Source: an uncultured Rhodospirillaceae bacterium
Lineage (GTDB): Bacteria; Pseudomonadota; Alphaproteobacteria; Azospirillales; Azospirillaceae
Reading direction: 5' to 3'
Assembly: GCA_937927415.1 (NCBI GenBank)
Contig: CALBDS010000032.1
Location: 62,001-126,000, forward strand
DNA: 64,000 nucleotides
The stretch's first letter is position 1. Every line of letters begins with the position of its first letter. A program made the translations under genes and the position numbers. The notes under the pieces are model-generated. The model was not told the origin of the DNA, did no database searches, and saw only the letters and a list, made by a program, of their open reading frames with translations. Positions 32,707 through 41,306 of the stretch are shown one piece after another.

Positions 32707-33543
32707 ATGGACGGGTTGGCCGGTGACGGATTCGGGGTATCCCCCTGGCGGGTGGCGTGGCGCGGCTTCCGCGCCAGCCGGGCCGGGGTGCACGGGCTGG
32801 GGGCGCTGGCGGCGGTGTGCTGCGGCGGCCTGCTGGAGCCGGTGCTGAGCGCCGGCAACCCCACCCCCGGCGGTGCGGCGAAAGCGGCGGTGGCGGCGCT
32901 GGACGCCGTGGCCGCCTCCCTCCTTCTGGGAGGGTCGGCGGCGGTTCTGGCCGCGGTGGTGGCGCTGGTTTGGGGCGGGGGGGCGGCCCTGGCCGGCGGG
33001 CGGGCCGGGCCGCGGCTGGTGACGCTGGCCGGGGTGGCCGGGGCGCTGCCGCTGCCGTTGCTGCCGCTGATGGCCGGCGGCTTGCTGGATCCCGATCTGG
33101 GGCTGTTCGCCGTGGTGCTGGGGCTGGCGGCGGCTCCGGCCCCGGCGGTGGCGGCGCACGGGGTTCTGGCCGCACTCCTGCGGTCGGACATGGCGACGGC
33201 GGCGGATGCCGCCGGGCTGACGCGGGGGGCGGTGCTGCTCCGCCGTGTGCTGCCGGCGGCGGCGGTGCCGCTGCTGGCGGCGTGCTGGAGCGCGCTGCCC
33301 CGCGTCCTGGCCATGGAGGGGCTGGCCGGGCTGGTCCATCTGGGGCCGGGCCATGGCCCGGCGGGCGAGGGGGCGACCTGGGGATCCCTGCTGGGCGATG
33401 CGGTGGCGGGCGGCGGTCCGGCGGACCTGCTGGGGCCGGGGCTGCTGCTGGCGGTGACCCTGTGGGCGCTGGGCGCCATCGGCGACGGGCTGGCGCAGGC
33501 CGCGGCCACCCTGATTCCCGGCGGGCGGCGGGGGGCGCCATGA
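32707..33543 (+). CDS. Opp/Dpp-type ABC permease, second subunit
   Basis: 278-residue hydrophobic membrane protein in the DppC/OppC position, with an N-terminal SPWRVAWRGFRASRAGV segment typical of that family (basic stretch before TM1) and an EAA-like loop around ATAADAAGLTRGAVLLRRVLP. ATG 32707 has GGGAG upstream; a GTG at 32677 is possible. Its stop overlaps the ATPase gene start (ATGA), so translation is coupled. Sequence identity to known importers seems low. Confidence 0.75.
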   Translation: MDGLAGDGFGVSPWRVAWRGFRASRAGVHGLGALAAVCCGGLLEPVLSAGNPTPGGAAKAAVAALDAVAASLLLGGSAAVLAAVVALVWGGGAALAGGRAGPRLVTLAGVAGALPLPLLPLMAGGLLDPDLGLFAVVLGLAAAPAPAVAAHGVLAALLRSDMATAADAAGLTRGAVLLRRVLPAAAVPLLAACWSALPRVLAMEGLAGLVHLGPGHGPAGEGATWGSLLGDAVAGGGPADLLGPGLLLAVTLWALGAIGDGLAQAAATLIPGGRRGAP

Positions 33544-35252
33544 CCTCTGTGACCGCCGCGGTTCCCCATCCCGATCACCGTATCCTGACCGCCGAGGGGG
33601 TGGGCGTGTTCCGTCCCCGCCGCGGCGGCGGAGCGGGGACGGATCTTCTGTCCGGCATCCACCTGTCCCTCGACGCGGCGGAGGTGGTGGCCGTGGTGGG
33701 CGACGAGGGCAGCGGAAAGACCCTGCTGCTGCGGGCACTGGCCGGTCTGCTGCCGCCGGGGGTGGAGCGCGTGGGCCGGGTGGCCGCGGGGCGGGCGGTG
33801 CTGGTGCCGGCGGACGGCGGGCTGTGGCCCGGCGCGCCGCTGGCCGAACAGTTCGCCGCCGCTCTTGCCCCGTTCGGCCTGGGCCGGGGGGCGGCGCTGC
33901 GGCGGGCCGAGCGGCTGTTGACGCGGCTGCATCTGGACAATCCCGCCCGCTGGCTGCCCCTCTGCCCCCATCAGATGGGGGAGGGGAACCGCTGGCGGGC
34001 GGCGCTGGCGCTGGGCATGGCCGCACTGAACGGCGGCACCGGCACCGAGGAGACGGGCGGGCTGTTCCTGGCCGACGCGCCGGGGGCCGGGCTGGACCCG
34101 ACGGTGCGGGCGCGGCTGTTGCATCTGCTGGCCGACTGGGCGCGGGAGAGCGGGGCGGCGGTGCTGCTGGCGGGCCGGGCGGGCGATGGGCTGGACGGCC
34201 CGGCCGACCGGGTTCTGCGGCTGTCCGGCGGCTCCCTCGGTCCCGCACCCGAGCGGGACGAGGCTGTCGCCGCCCCCCTGGTCCCGTCCGGCCCGCCGGT
34301 GCTGTCGGTGCGCGGCCTGCGGGTGGCGGTGCCGCTGGTGCGGGGCGGCGGCGGCCCGCTGGTGGTGGATGACGTCAGCTTCGACGTGGGGCCAGGGGAA
34401 ACCGTGGTCCTGCTGGGCGAAAGCGGCAGCGGCAAGGCCGTGCTGCTGCGCGCCCTGGCCCGGCTGATGCCGGCGGTGTCGGGGCGGGCGGCGTGGATGG
34501 GGCACGACCTGCTGACCCTGGACGATGGCGCCGTGCGGGCGGCGCGGGGCGACGTGCAGATGCTGTTCCCCGACCCGCGCGCAGCATTGGCCCCCACGGT
34601 GACCCTGGGCGACCAGATGACGGAGGCGCTGGACGCCCTTCAGCCCGGCTTCACCCCGGCGGAACAGGCGGCACGGGCGGCGGCGGCGCTGGAGTTGGCG
34701 GGATTGCCGCTGGCCGCCACCGGCTATTACCCCGCCCGTCTGCCGCCCGAACTGGCGGCGGCGGCGGGGCTGGCCCGCGCGCTGGTCACCGGGCCGCGGC
34801 TGCTGCTGGCCGACGACCCCTTCGCCGCGCTCGACGACGGCGGGCGGGGGCGGTTCCTGGAACGGTTGCTGCGGGTGCAGCAGGCGCGGTCCCTGGCGCT
34901 GGTGGTGGCGACGGCGGACGCCGATGCCGCGTGCCGGCTGGCCCACCGGGTGCTGGTGATGCTGAACGGGCGGGTGGTGGAAGAGGCGCCGGCGGCGGAT
35001 CTGGTCCGCGACCCCCGCCACCCCTTCACCCGCGCCCTGCTGGCGGCGGCGGAGGGGCACCGCCCGGCCCTGGACGGCGATCCGCCCGGCCTGTTCGCGG
35101 TGCCGTCGGGATGCCCGGTGCGGCGGCGCTGCCCGCGGGTGCGGGATTTCTGCGCCCAGGCTGTGCCGGAACCGGAGGTGGTGCGCCCCGGCCATCGGGT
35201 GTCCTGCCATTATTGGGACGTGGCCGACGATGGGGACGCCGGGACCGGATGA
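33540..35252 (+). CDS. Fused two-domain Opp/Dpp-type ABC ATPase with eroded catalytic motifs
   Basis: 570 residues with two nucleotide-binding domains. NBD1: Walker A G54-DEGSGKT-61, Walker B LFLADAPGAGLDP with A180 where the catalytic glutamate belongs, and no LSGGQ (CPHQMGEGNRWRAALAL instead). NBD2: Walker A GESGSGKA with A300 replacing Thr/Ser, Q-loop FPDPRAALAP with P for Q, signature LPPELAAAAGLARAL, D426 for the glutamate, and no H-loop histidine. The C-terminal Cys-rich tail of oligopeptide ATPases is kept (GCPVRRRCPRV ... GHRVSCHY). Unlikely to be a normal ATPase. Confidence 0.82.
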   Translation: MTSVTAAVPHPDHRILTAEGVGVFRPRRGGGAGTDLLSGIHLSLDAAEVVAVVGDEGSGKTLLLRALAGLLPPGVERVGRVAAGRAVLVPADGGLWPGAPLAEQFAAALAPFGLGRGAALRRAERLLTRLHLDNPARWLPLCPHQMGEGNRWRAALALGMAALNGGTGTEETGGLFLADAPGAGLDPTVRARLLHLLADWARESGAAVLLAGRAGDGLDGPADRVLRLSGGSLGPAPERDEAVAAPLVPSGPPVLSVRGLRVAVPLVRGGGGPLVVDDVSFDVGPGETVVLLGESGSGKAVLLRALARLMPAVSGRAAWMGHDLLTLDDGAVRAARGDVQMLFPDPRAALAPTVTLGDQMTEALDALQPGFTPAEQAARAAAALELAGLPLAATGYYPARLPPELAAAAGLARALVTGPRLLLADDPFAALDDGGRGRFLERLLRVQQARSLALVVATADADAACRLAHRVLVMLNGRVVEEAPAADLVRDPRHPFTRALLAAAEGHRPALDGDPPGLFAVPSGCPVRRRCPRVRDFCAQAVPEPEVVRPGHRVSCHYWDVADDGDAGTG

Positions 35253-35283
35253 CGGGGTGCCGGGGATGAATTCTGGCGGCTTA

Positions 35284-35790
35284 TTAAGCCCGGTGTTTGC
35301 CCGAGGCCGCATGGGCGGTCCGGGAGCGCAACTCCAGGCGCAGGGCCGCGACCACTTCGCCGATCTGGATCAGGCGCTCGTCGGGGTCGTCGATCTCGGC
35401 CACGATGCGGTTGTGCTCTTCCACGGCCCGCTCCGCCGCCTGATGCAGGGCGATGGCGACGCCCATTTCCTTATAAAGGGTCATGATCTTTTCCGTCAGG
35501 CGGCCGATCAGGCGTCCGTCGGTTTCGGCCCGGCCCAGGCCGGCACCGGACGGCTCGGCCGCTTGCCGCCGGCGCATCGGCCCGGTCCCGGCCAGGAGCC
35601 AATCAAGGCTGACATCGGTTTTCCGGGCGATCCCCATGATGTCCGATGCCCGTGGTTCCCGTTCGCCGGCCACGTATCCAGCCATTGTACGCTGGGGTAT
35701 TCCGCACATTCGCGCTAGGGCGGACACGCTTCCCGCTTCACGCGCCAGAATGGCAAGCCGCTTGAAAAGGCTGTCGGCATCAGGCGTCAT
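35284..35790 (-). CDS. XRE-family transcriptional regulator
   Basis: 168 residues. An N-terminal Cro/CI-type helix-turn-helix (about 8-62; VSALARMCGIPQRTMAGYVAGER, then SLDWLLAG) of the sort seen in phage-type repressors, followed by an amphipathic, probably coiled-coil C-terminal half (LTEKIMTLYKEMGVAI, AERAVEEHNRIVAEI). No peptidase (LexA-like) domain is present. ATG 35790 is preferred to a GTG at 35796. It faces a 777-bp AT-variable intergenic region likely to contain its operator. No phage genes are adjacent. Confidence 0.85.
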   Translation of the reverse strand: MTPDADSLFKRLAILAREAGSVSALARMCGIPQRTMAGYVAGEREPRASDIMGIARKTDVSLDWLLAGTGPMRRRQAAEPSGAGLGRAETDGRLIGRLTEKIMTLYKEMGVAIALHQAAERAVEEHNRIVAEIDDPDERLIQIGEVVAALRLELRSRTAHAASGKHRA

Positions 35791-36567
35791 GGGCACAGGT
35801 CAGATGGTGGGGTCGGAGCGTCGAAGTGCGCAGAAATATTTTAAATACACGACACATACAGAAATTATCTTGCTTACGGTAAAGTTGAGATGGGTGTGTG
35901 CTTTGCAGCGAAAAAATGCTTGAGCAATTAGCCAATTTTCGCCAGAATACCCGTACGACAGGCCCACCTGCTGCTTCAGGAAATCTTCTGGTTGTTCCGG
36001 CAGCCTCCGCTGCCTGGAATTGCGAGCGCATTCCTACGGCTCCTTAGGAGTGATGTCCGGGTGCAGGGGGCGAGAGGGAGACGAACATGCCCTTAGCCTC
36101 GCGTCACACCCGTACGGCCAGAACCGCCGAGCCGCCGCCATGATTGCCCCGGCCCGGTGCTCCCAACCTGACAGACCTTGATGGCTGAGCCGCGGGCCTG
36201 GCGGGAGGCCCGTACTCTTTTCCCAAACGCCAGCACCGATGCCCCGGCGTGTTCGCGCCGGGGACCGTCTGACACTTCCCACCATGATAGCGGGGAGCAT
36301 CCTCCCCGCAATCCTGAAGATTGCCGGCGGAACGTGTGAAAACATAAAGTAAGCGGGCCGGGGCCGCCTTTGGCCTGCCGCCCCATTTCCCCCCATGCTG
36401 TCCGTCGTTCCGAGCGTAATGGTGTATTGAAAAACCGGCGCGTCCCGCCTAATGGGACCAAGTGCCGCACAGTGGTGGTGCCGCTGGCCCCATTCCCGGC
36501 CTCTGCTACAAAGAAACCCGTCTTGTGATACACTCTTTCCCTCCCTTGATCCGTGAGCCGTCGTGCC
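35791..36567. other. 777-bp non-coding region between divergent genes
   Basis: No convincing protein gene. The first ~150 bp are unusually AT-rich (AAATATTTTAAATACACGAC region at 35836-35855) and suit the promoter and operator of the XRE gene. Further on there are several hairpins: 36193-36212 with a following T-rich tract, 36241-36263 (CCCCGGCG/CGCCGGGG) and 36290-36309 (GCGGGGAG/CTCCCCGC). A 22-codon frame at 36284 (MIAGSILPAILKIAGG start) has no good ribosome site. Confidence 0.6.
36193..36221 (+). terminator. Rho-independent-type terminator inside the intergenic region
   Basis: Stem CGGGCCT/AGGCCCG with a GGCGGG loop, followed by TACTCTTTT. No annotated plus-strand gene lies upstream within 400 bp, so it may end a small RNA transcribed from the XRE promoter region. 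Confidence 0.5.
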
Positions 36568-38424
36568 ATGACTGCCCTCCAGCTTGACAAGGCCGCAGCC
36601 GGTGGGCTGGCTTTGCTGGACGCCTTGTCGTCCCCAGTATGGGTGTGCGATGGCGGTGGTTGCATCGTATGGTTGAACAGGGCAGGAGTTGACTTTCTCG
36701 ATCTGCCCGACGCGGCGGCGGCCCGCCGTGTGCGTCTTCATTGCCCCCGCCCGGCGGCCGGGCGGGCGGAGGGGGAACTGTCCTTCGCCATCGACCGGGA
36801 CGGACGCTCCGCCACCTTGACGGTGGAGGGGGTGGTGACGGTGGTGGAGGACGGGGGGGACCTGTGGCTGGTGGAGGCGCCGGCCGACACCGCCGCCCGG
36901 CAGGATGTGATCCGGCTGACCGAACAGTTGATCGCCCTGTCCTATGCCTATCCCGACATGCGGTTCGAACTGCGCGTGGACGGCACCATCCTGGATTTCG
37001 CCGCCGCCTGTCCGGCGGAACTGAACGTTCCCGCCGAACGCTTCCTCGAAGCCCGCGTGCAGGAGGTGCTGCCCGAACCGGCGGGTTCCCTGGTCGATGC
37101 GGCGCTGGGGCGGGTGGCGGCGGGGGAAACGGTGGTGGGGTTTGATTTCTCGCTGCCCGACCCGGCGGGCGGGGCGGGGGGCGAACGTTTCTTCGAAGCC
37201 CGGCTGGTGGCGCTCTACGACGGCCAGCGGATCATGTGCAGCGTGCGCAACGTCACCGACCGCGTTCTGGCCGAGCGGGAGGCGCGCCGGATGCACGAAC
37301 GGCTGATCGACGCCATCGAAAGCATCTCCGATGGTTTCGTGCTCTATGACGCCGACGACCGGCTGGTCTTGTGCAATTCCAAATACCGCGACCTGTTCGA
37401 CGTCAGCCGGGAACTGGCGCAGCCGGGTACCCCCTTTGCCGATGTGCTGCGGGCCGGTGTGCGCCATGGGCTGTACGTTCTTTCCCCGACCCAGGACGAG
37501 GATTCCTGGATCGCCGAGCGCATCGCCCGCCACGAAACCCCCGGCGAACCGTTCGAGGTGGAACTGGCCGATGGGCGTTGGGTGCGGGTGCAGGAACGCC
37601 GCACCAGCGAGGGCGGGGTGGTCGGTGTGCGCACCGAGATCACCGACCTGAAACGCCGGGAAGCCCAGCTTCGCGCCGCCCGAGATGAGGCGGAGCGGGC
37701 CAACGCCGGCAAATCCGATTACGTCCACCATCTGAGCCACGAGCTGCGCACGCCGCTGAACGCGGTGATGGGCTTTGCCCAGATCGTCGCCGACGAGATG
37801 ATGGGGCCGCTGGGCAATCCCCGTTACCGCGACTATGCCGGGCAGATCGCTTCGGCTGGCGCCTATATGCTGAACCTCATCAACAACCTGCTCGACCTTG
37901 CCAAGATCGAGGCGGGGCGGATGCCGTTGAACGAGGAGATGTGCGACCTGCACCTGCTGGTGGACATGACCTTTTCCATGCTGCACACCCGCGCCGACGA
38001 ACGCGGGGTGCGGCTGGTGGCGGACTTGCCCGACAACCTGCCGCCGCTGCTGGCCGACGTGTCGCAACTGCGCCAGATGTTGACCAATCTGGTGGGCAAC
38101 GGCATCAAGTTCGCCCGCCCCCCGGCCGAGGTGGCGGAGGGGCCGCAGGTCCGCATTGCCGTGACGCTGGCGGACGACGGCACCCTGACCGTCACCGTGC
38201 GCGACAACGGCATCGGCATCGCGCCCGAGATGGTGCCGCGGGCGCTGGATGCCTTTGGTCAGGTGCACGACCGCACCGTGACGTCCGACCGCGGGTCGGG
38301 GCTGGGGCTGCCGCTGACCCGTGCGCTGGTGGAACTGCACGGCGGGCGCTTCGCCATCGACAGCGCGCCGGGGGTGGGCACGGAAATCCGCCTGATCTTC
38401 CCGCGCGACCGGGTGATGGGGTAG
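36568..38424 (+). CDS. PAS-domain sensor histidine kinase
   Basis: About 618 residues, cytosolic. N-terminal PAS-like segments (VWVCDGGGCIVWLNRAGVDFLDL; MRFELRVDGTILDF), a third PAS (ISDGFVLYDADDRLVLCNSKY), then the kinase core: H391 in HLSHELRTPLNAV, N-box LTNLVGNGIKFARPP, DNGIGIAPEMV and GSGLGLPLTRALV. All canonical residues are intact. No response regulator is adjacent. The start could be GTG 36553 or ATG 36568; the latter is preferred. Confidence 0.9.
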   Translation: MTALQLDKAAAGGLALLDALSSPVWVCDGGGCIVWLNRAGVDFLDLPDAAAARRVRLHCPRPAAGRAEGELSFAIDRDGRSATLTVEGVVTVVEDGGDLWLVEAPADTAARQDVIRLTEQLIALSYAYPDMRFELRVDGTILDFAAACPAELNVPAERFLEARVQEVLPEPAGSLVDAALGRVAAGETVVGFDFSLPDPAGGAGGERFFEARLVALYDGQRIMCSVRNVTDRVLAEREARRMHERLIDAIESISDGFVLYDADDRLVLCNSKYRDLFDVSRELAQPGTPFADVLRAGVRHGLYVLSPTQDEDSWIAERIARHETPGEPFEVELADGRWVRVQERRTSEGGVVGVRTEITDLKRREAQLRAARDEAERANAGKSDYVHHLSHELRTPLNAVMGFAQIVADEMMGPLGNPRYRDYAGQIASAGAYMLNLINNLLDLAKIEAGRMPLNEEMCDLHLLVDMTFSMLHTRADERGVRLVADLPDNLPPLLADVSQLRQMLTNLVGNGIKFARPPAEVAEGPQVRIAVTLADDGTLTVTVRDNGIGIAPEMVPRALDAFGQVHDRTVTSDRGSGLGLPLTRALVELHGGRFAIDSAPGVGTEIRLIFPRDRVMG

Positions 38425-38469
38425 GGTGGCGGCCGCCCATCCCGCCCAACAGCCCCGCCGGTTCCGCTC

Positions 38470-39711
38470 ATGAGCATCGACGATCTGCGCGCCCAGTACG
38501 AAGCCTATCCCTATCCCGCGCGCGACCCGAAGGACGAGGCCAAGCGGCTGGTCACCGGCTCCCCCAGCCATCTGGACGAGGTGAACCATTTCGTGTTCGG
38601 CGGGCGGCTGGGGGCGGTGGGCCGTCCCCTGTCAGTGCTGGTGGCCGGCGGCGGCACCGGCGACGCCGCCATCATGATCGCCCAGCAGATGGCCGATGCC
38701 GGGCTGCCCGGCACCGTCACCTATCTGGACCTGTCCACCGCCTCCCGCGCGGTGGCGGAGGCGCGGGCGGCGGCCCGCGGGCTGACCAACCTGCGCTTCG
38801 TCACCGGCTCGCTGCTCGACGCCGCGGCGCTGGGAACCTTCGATTACATCGACTGCTGCGGGGTGCTGCACCATCTGGACGATCCGCCGGCGGGGCTGCG
38901 GGCGTTGGTGGCGGCACTGGCCCCCGGCGGCGGCATGGGCATCATGGTTTATGCCCCCTATGGCCGCGAAGGGGTCTATCCGCTTCAGCAGGCGCTGCGC
39001 ACCATCGGCCGGGATCTGCCGCCGGCCGAACAGGTGGCGCTGGCCCGCCGGCTGGTGACCCATCTGCCGCCCACCAACGGTCTGCGCCGCAACCCGTTCA
39101 TGACCGATCACCGGGGACCGGACGCGGCCCTGTACGACCTGCTGCTGCATTCCTGCGACCGCCCCTATACGGTGGAGGAACTGGCGGAACTGGCCGCTGC
39201 CGGGGGCATGACCATCACCGCGCTGGTGGACCCCATGCGCTACGACCCCGCCCTGTGGGTGAAGGATCCGCGCATCCTGAAACGGCTGGACGGCCTGCCC
39301 TGGCTGGAGCGGGCCGCGTGGGCCGAGCGGGTGGCGGGGAGCCTGCCCAAGCACATCGCCTATCTGACCCGCCCCGCCGATGCCGCCCTGGCGGTGGCGG
39401 TGGCCGACGACCCGTCGGTGATCCCGGTGCTGCGCGACCTGGACGGCACGGCGATGGCCCGCGGCCTGACACCAGGGGCGATGATGGACGTGGATCTGGC
39501 GGGCATCACGGTGTCCCTGCCGCTGCCGCGTCTGGCCGGGCCGTTGCTGGCGCGCATCGACGGCCGAACCGACCTGGCCACTCTCCACACCCAAGTGCAG
39601 GAGGTTGCCGGATCGGTGCCGTGGGATACCTTCAAGAGCCAGTTCGACCAGTTGTTCAAGATCCTCAACGGCATCGGCAAACTGTACCTGCGCCGCTGTC
39701 TTTTATCTTAG
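38470..39711 (+). CDS. SAM-dependent methyltransferase
   Basis: 413 residues. A class I methyltransferase domain occupies the N-terminal half: YEAYPYPARDP lead-in, motif I VLVAGGGTGDAAIMIA, TYLDLSTAS, and YIDCCGVLHHLDDP. The C-terminal half, after about residue 250, has no family I recognise and includes HIAYLTRPADAALAV. This lead-in is typical of a widespread group whose targets are undetermined. It lies 45 bp after the kinase gene and may share its transcript. Confidence 0.85.
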   Translation: MSIDDLRAQYEAYPYPARDPKDEAKRLVTGSPSHLDEVNHFVFGGRLGAVGRPLSVLVAGGGTGDAAIMIAQQMADAGLPGTVTYLDLSTASRAVAEARAAARGLTNLRFVTGSLLDAAALGTFDYIDCCGVLHHLDDPPAGLRALVAALAPGGGMGIMVYAPYGREGVYPLQQALRTIGRDLPPAEQVALARRLVTHLPPTNGLRRNPFMTDHRGPDAALYDLLLHSCDRPYTVEELAELAAAGGMTITALVDPMRYDPALWVKDPRILKRLDGLPWLERAAWAERVAGSLPKHIAYLTRPADAALAVAVADDPSVIPVLRDLDGTAMARGLTPGAMMDVDLAGITVSLPLPRLAGPLLARIDGRTDLATLHTQVQEVAGSVPWDTFKSQFDQLFKILNGIGKLYLRRCLLS

Positions 39712-39775
39712 CCCTCGCCGGGCGGGCGCATCCGCGCCCTTGGCCGCGGCCTCAATGGCCGCTCTAGATCAAAGG

Positions 39776-39828
39776 GATACAAGGGCCTCCCGGCCCTTGT
39801 TGGGGGCGTCGGGGGCAAAGCCCCCGAC
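39776..39828. repeat. REP-like hairpin cluster, copy 2
   Basis: Matches 1356-1407 with few substitutions and one indel in the first loop. Two hairpins are preserved (CAAGGGCC/GGCCCTTG and GGGGGCAAAGCCCCC). It ends 16 bp before the start of the YkgJ-type gene, so its RNA form may affect that gene's leader. Confidence 0.65.
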
Positions 39829-39844
39829 ATCATGGAGGCACCCG

Positions 39845-40639
39845 ATGGCTGACACCCACTTCGGTTGCACGATCTGCGGCAAGTGCTGCCGCGACCTGCG
39901 CCTGCCTCTGTCGCTGGCAGAGGCCGACTCGTGGCTTGGCCGCGGCCACCGGGTCGAGGTGCTGTGCAAGGCGATTCCCTGGCCGGACGGACCGGCGTCC
40001 CAGGAGCCGCTGGCCCGCTACGAGGAAAGCCTGAGCGTCGCCGCATCCAGCGGTGCGCTGCCGGTGCGGATCGGCGTGATCCTGGCTGCCCCCCACGGTG
40101 ATCCCCAAACCGGCGGCCCCTGCCCCAATCTGGGACCGGACAGGCTGTGCAGCATCTACGACGACCGCCCGATGGTCTGCCGGATCTACCCGGCGGAGTT
40201 CAACCCCTTCATTCCCTTCGACCCCGCGGGCAAGCTGTGCCCGCCCGAGGCGTGGGCGCCCACCAACCCGGTGCGCTTCGCCGACGGCCAGCCGTTGGAA
40301 TCGGACCTGTCCAGCCTGATCGCCCGCTACCGCGCCACGGCGGCGGCCGAGGCCGCGGCCAAGGCGGCGCTGTGCGCCCGGCTGGGCATCCGCGCGGCGG
40401 GTCTGTCCAACGAGGGTTTCGTGGTCCATCGCCCCGACCCGGACGCCCTGCGCCGGGCGGTGCGCGACGGCCTGGACGGGCGGGGCGGTGAAGCGGCGGT
40501 GGGCGGCTGGGAGATCGTCAGCAACCGCGCCTCCACCCTGAACGCCCTGCGGGTGGTGCAGGCGTCGGCCATCGCGGCCCGGTCGGGCGGGACCGGGGGG
40601 GACGGCTGGCTCTACCTGGGCCTGTTCCCCGACGGATAA
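39845..40639 (+). CDS. YkgJ family cysteine-cluster protein
   Basis: 264 residues. N-terminal CTICGKCCRDLRLPLSL and later CPNLGPDRLCSIYDDRPMVCRIYPAEF form the cysteine cluster (zinc- or iron-sulfur-binding) that defines the YkgJ/CxxCxxCC family. The C-terminal half is Ala-rich and helical with no known domain. The family is often implicated in metal handling or Fe-S proteins, but its function is not established. The start ATG 39845 follows GGAGGCACCCG. Ends one base before the convergent ccmB stop. Confidence 0.9.
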   Translation: MADTHFGCTICGKCCRDLRLPLSLAEADSWLGRGHRVEVLCKAIPWPDGPASQEPLARYEESLSVAASSGALPVRIGVILAAPHGDPQTGGPCPNLGPDRLCSIYDDRPMVCRIYPAEFNPFIPFDPAGKLCPPEAWAPTNPVRFADGQPLESDLSSLIARYRATAAAEAAAKAALCARLGIRAAGLSNEGFVVHRPDPDALRRAVRDGLDGRGGEAAVGGWEIVSNRASTLNALRVVQASAIAARSGGTGGDGWLYLGLFPDG

Positions 40640-40640
40640 G

Positions 40641-41306
40641 TTATTCCAACGCCTGCCGCAGGGCGGCGGCTCCGGCGAAGGGGGCCAGCGGCAGGGCGGC
40701 GGCCAGGATGCCGCCCAGCAGCAGCAGGTGCGGGCGCGGCGTCATCCCGGTGATGGCGGCGTCGATGGCCCCGGCGCCGAAGATCAGCACCGGAATGTAC
40801 AGCGGTAGGATCAGCAGCGACAGCAGCACCCCCCCGCGCCGCGCCCCCAGCGTCAGACCGGCGCCGATGGCTCCGATCAGGCTGAGAATCGGGGTGCCCA
40901 CCGCCAGCGTCAACACCAGCACGCCGAATCCCCCCGCTTCCATGTTCAGCAGCAGCGCCAGGATGGGGGCGGCGACGATCAACGGCACGCCGGTCACCAG
41001 CCAGTGGGCCAGCACCTTGGCCAGCACCACCGCTTCCAGCGGCAGGGGCGTGAGGGAGAGAAGCTCCAGCGAGCCGTCCTCGTAATCGTTCTGGAACAGC
41101 CGCTCCAGCGACAGGAGCGAGGCCAGGAGTGCGGCCACCCAGATCACGCCCGCGGCGATGCGGGCCAGGATGTTCGGTTCCGGCCCCACGCCGAACGGGA
41201 ACAGCACCACGCACAGCACGAAGAACATCACGGCGATGGTGGCATCCGACCCCTGGCGCAGCGCCAGCCGCAGGTCGCGCATCACCAGGGTGCGAAAGCG
41301 GTTCAC
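40641..41306 (-). CDS. ccmB: Heme exporter protein CcmB
   Basis: 221-residue membrane subunit of the cytochrome c maturation ABC complex. It has about six hydrophobic helices and family hallmarks such as RDLRLALRQGSDA at the N terminus and LERLFQNDYEDGSLELL in the first loop. It overlaps ccmA (ATGA), so the two are coupled. No ccmC/ccmD/ccmE follow in this window, so the rest of the system must be elsewhere. Confidence 0.97.
   Translation of the reverse strand: MNRFRTLVMRDLRLALRQGSDATIAVMFFVLCVVLFPFGVGPEPNILARIAAGVIWVAALLASLLSLERLFQNDYEDGSLELLSLTPLPLEAVVLAKVLAHWLVTGVPLIVAAPILALLLNMEAGGFGVLVLTLAVGTPILSLIGAIGAGLTLGARRGGVLLSLLILPLYIPVLIFGAGAIDAAITGMTPRPHLLLLGGILAAALPLAPFAGAAALRQALE

Noticed and set aside
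29278..34248. 1656-codon minus-strand frame across the PLD/VTT gene, repeat B and the ABC cassette
   Set aside because: It runs through several real genes and an intergenic repeat in an alternative frame; it reads as arginine/proline/alanine-rich noise.
36284..36352. 22-codon frame MIAGSILPAILKIAGG... in the intergenic region
   Set aside because: It has no ribosome-binding site and overlaps a hairpin; not supported as a gene.
36093..36665. 190-codon minus-strand frame across the kinase start
   Set aside because: Overlaps the strongly supported PAS kinase gene's start and intergenic hairpins; composition is not protein-like.
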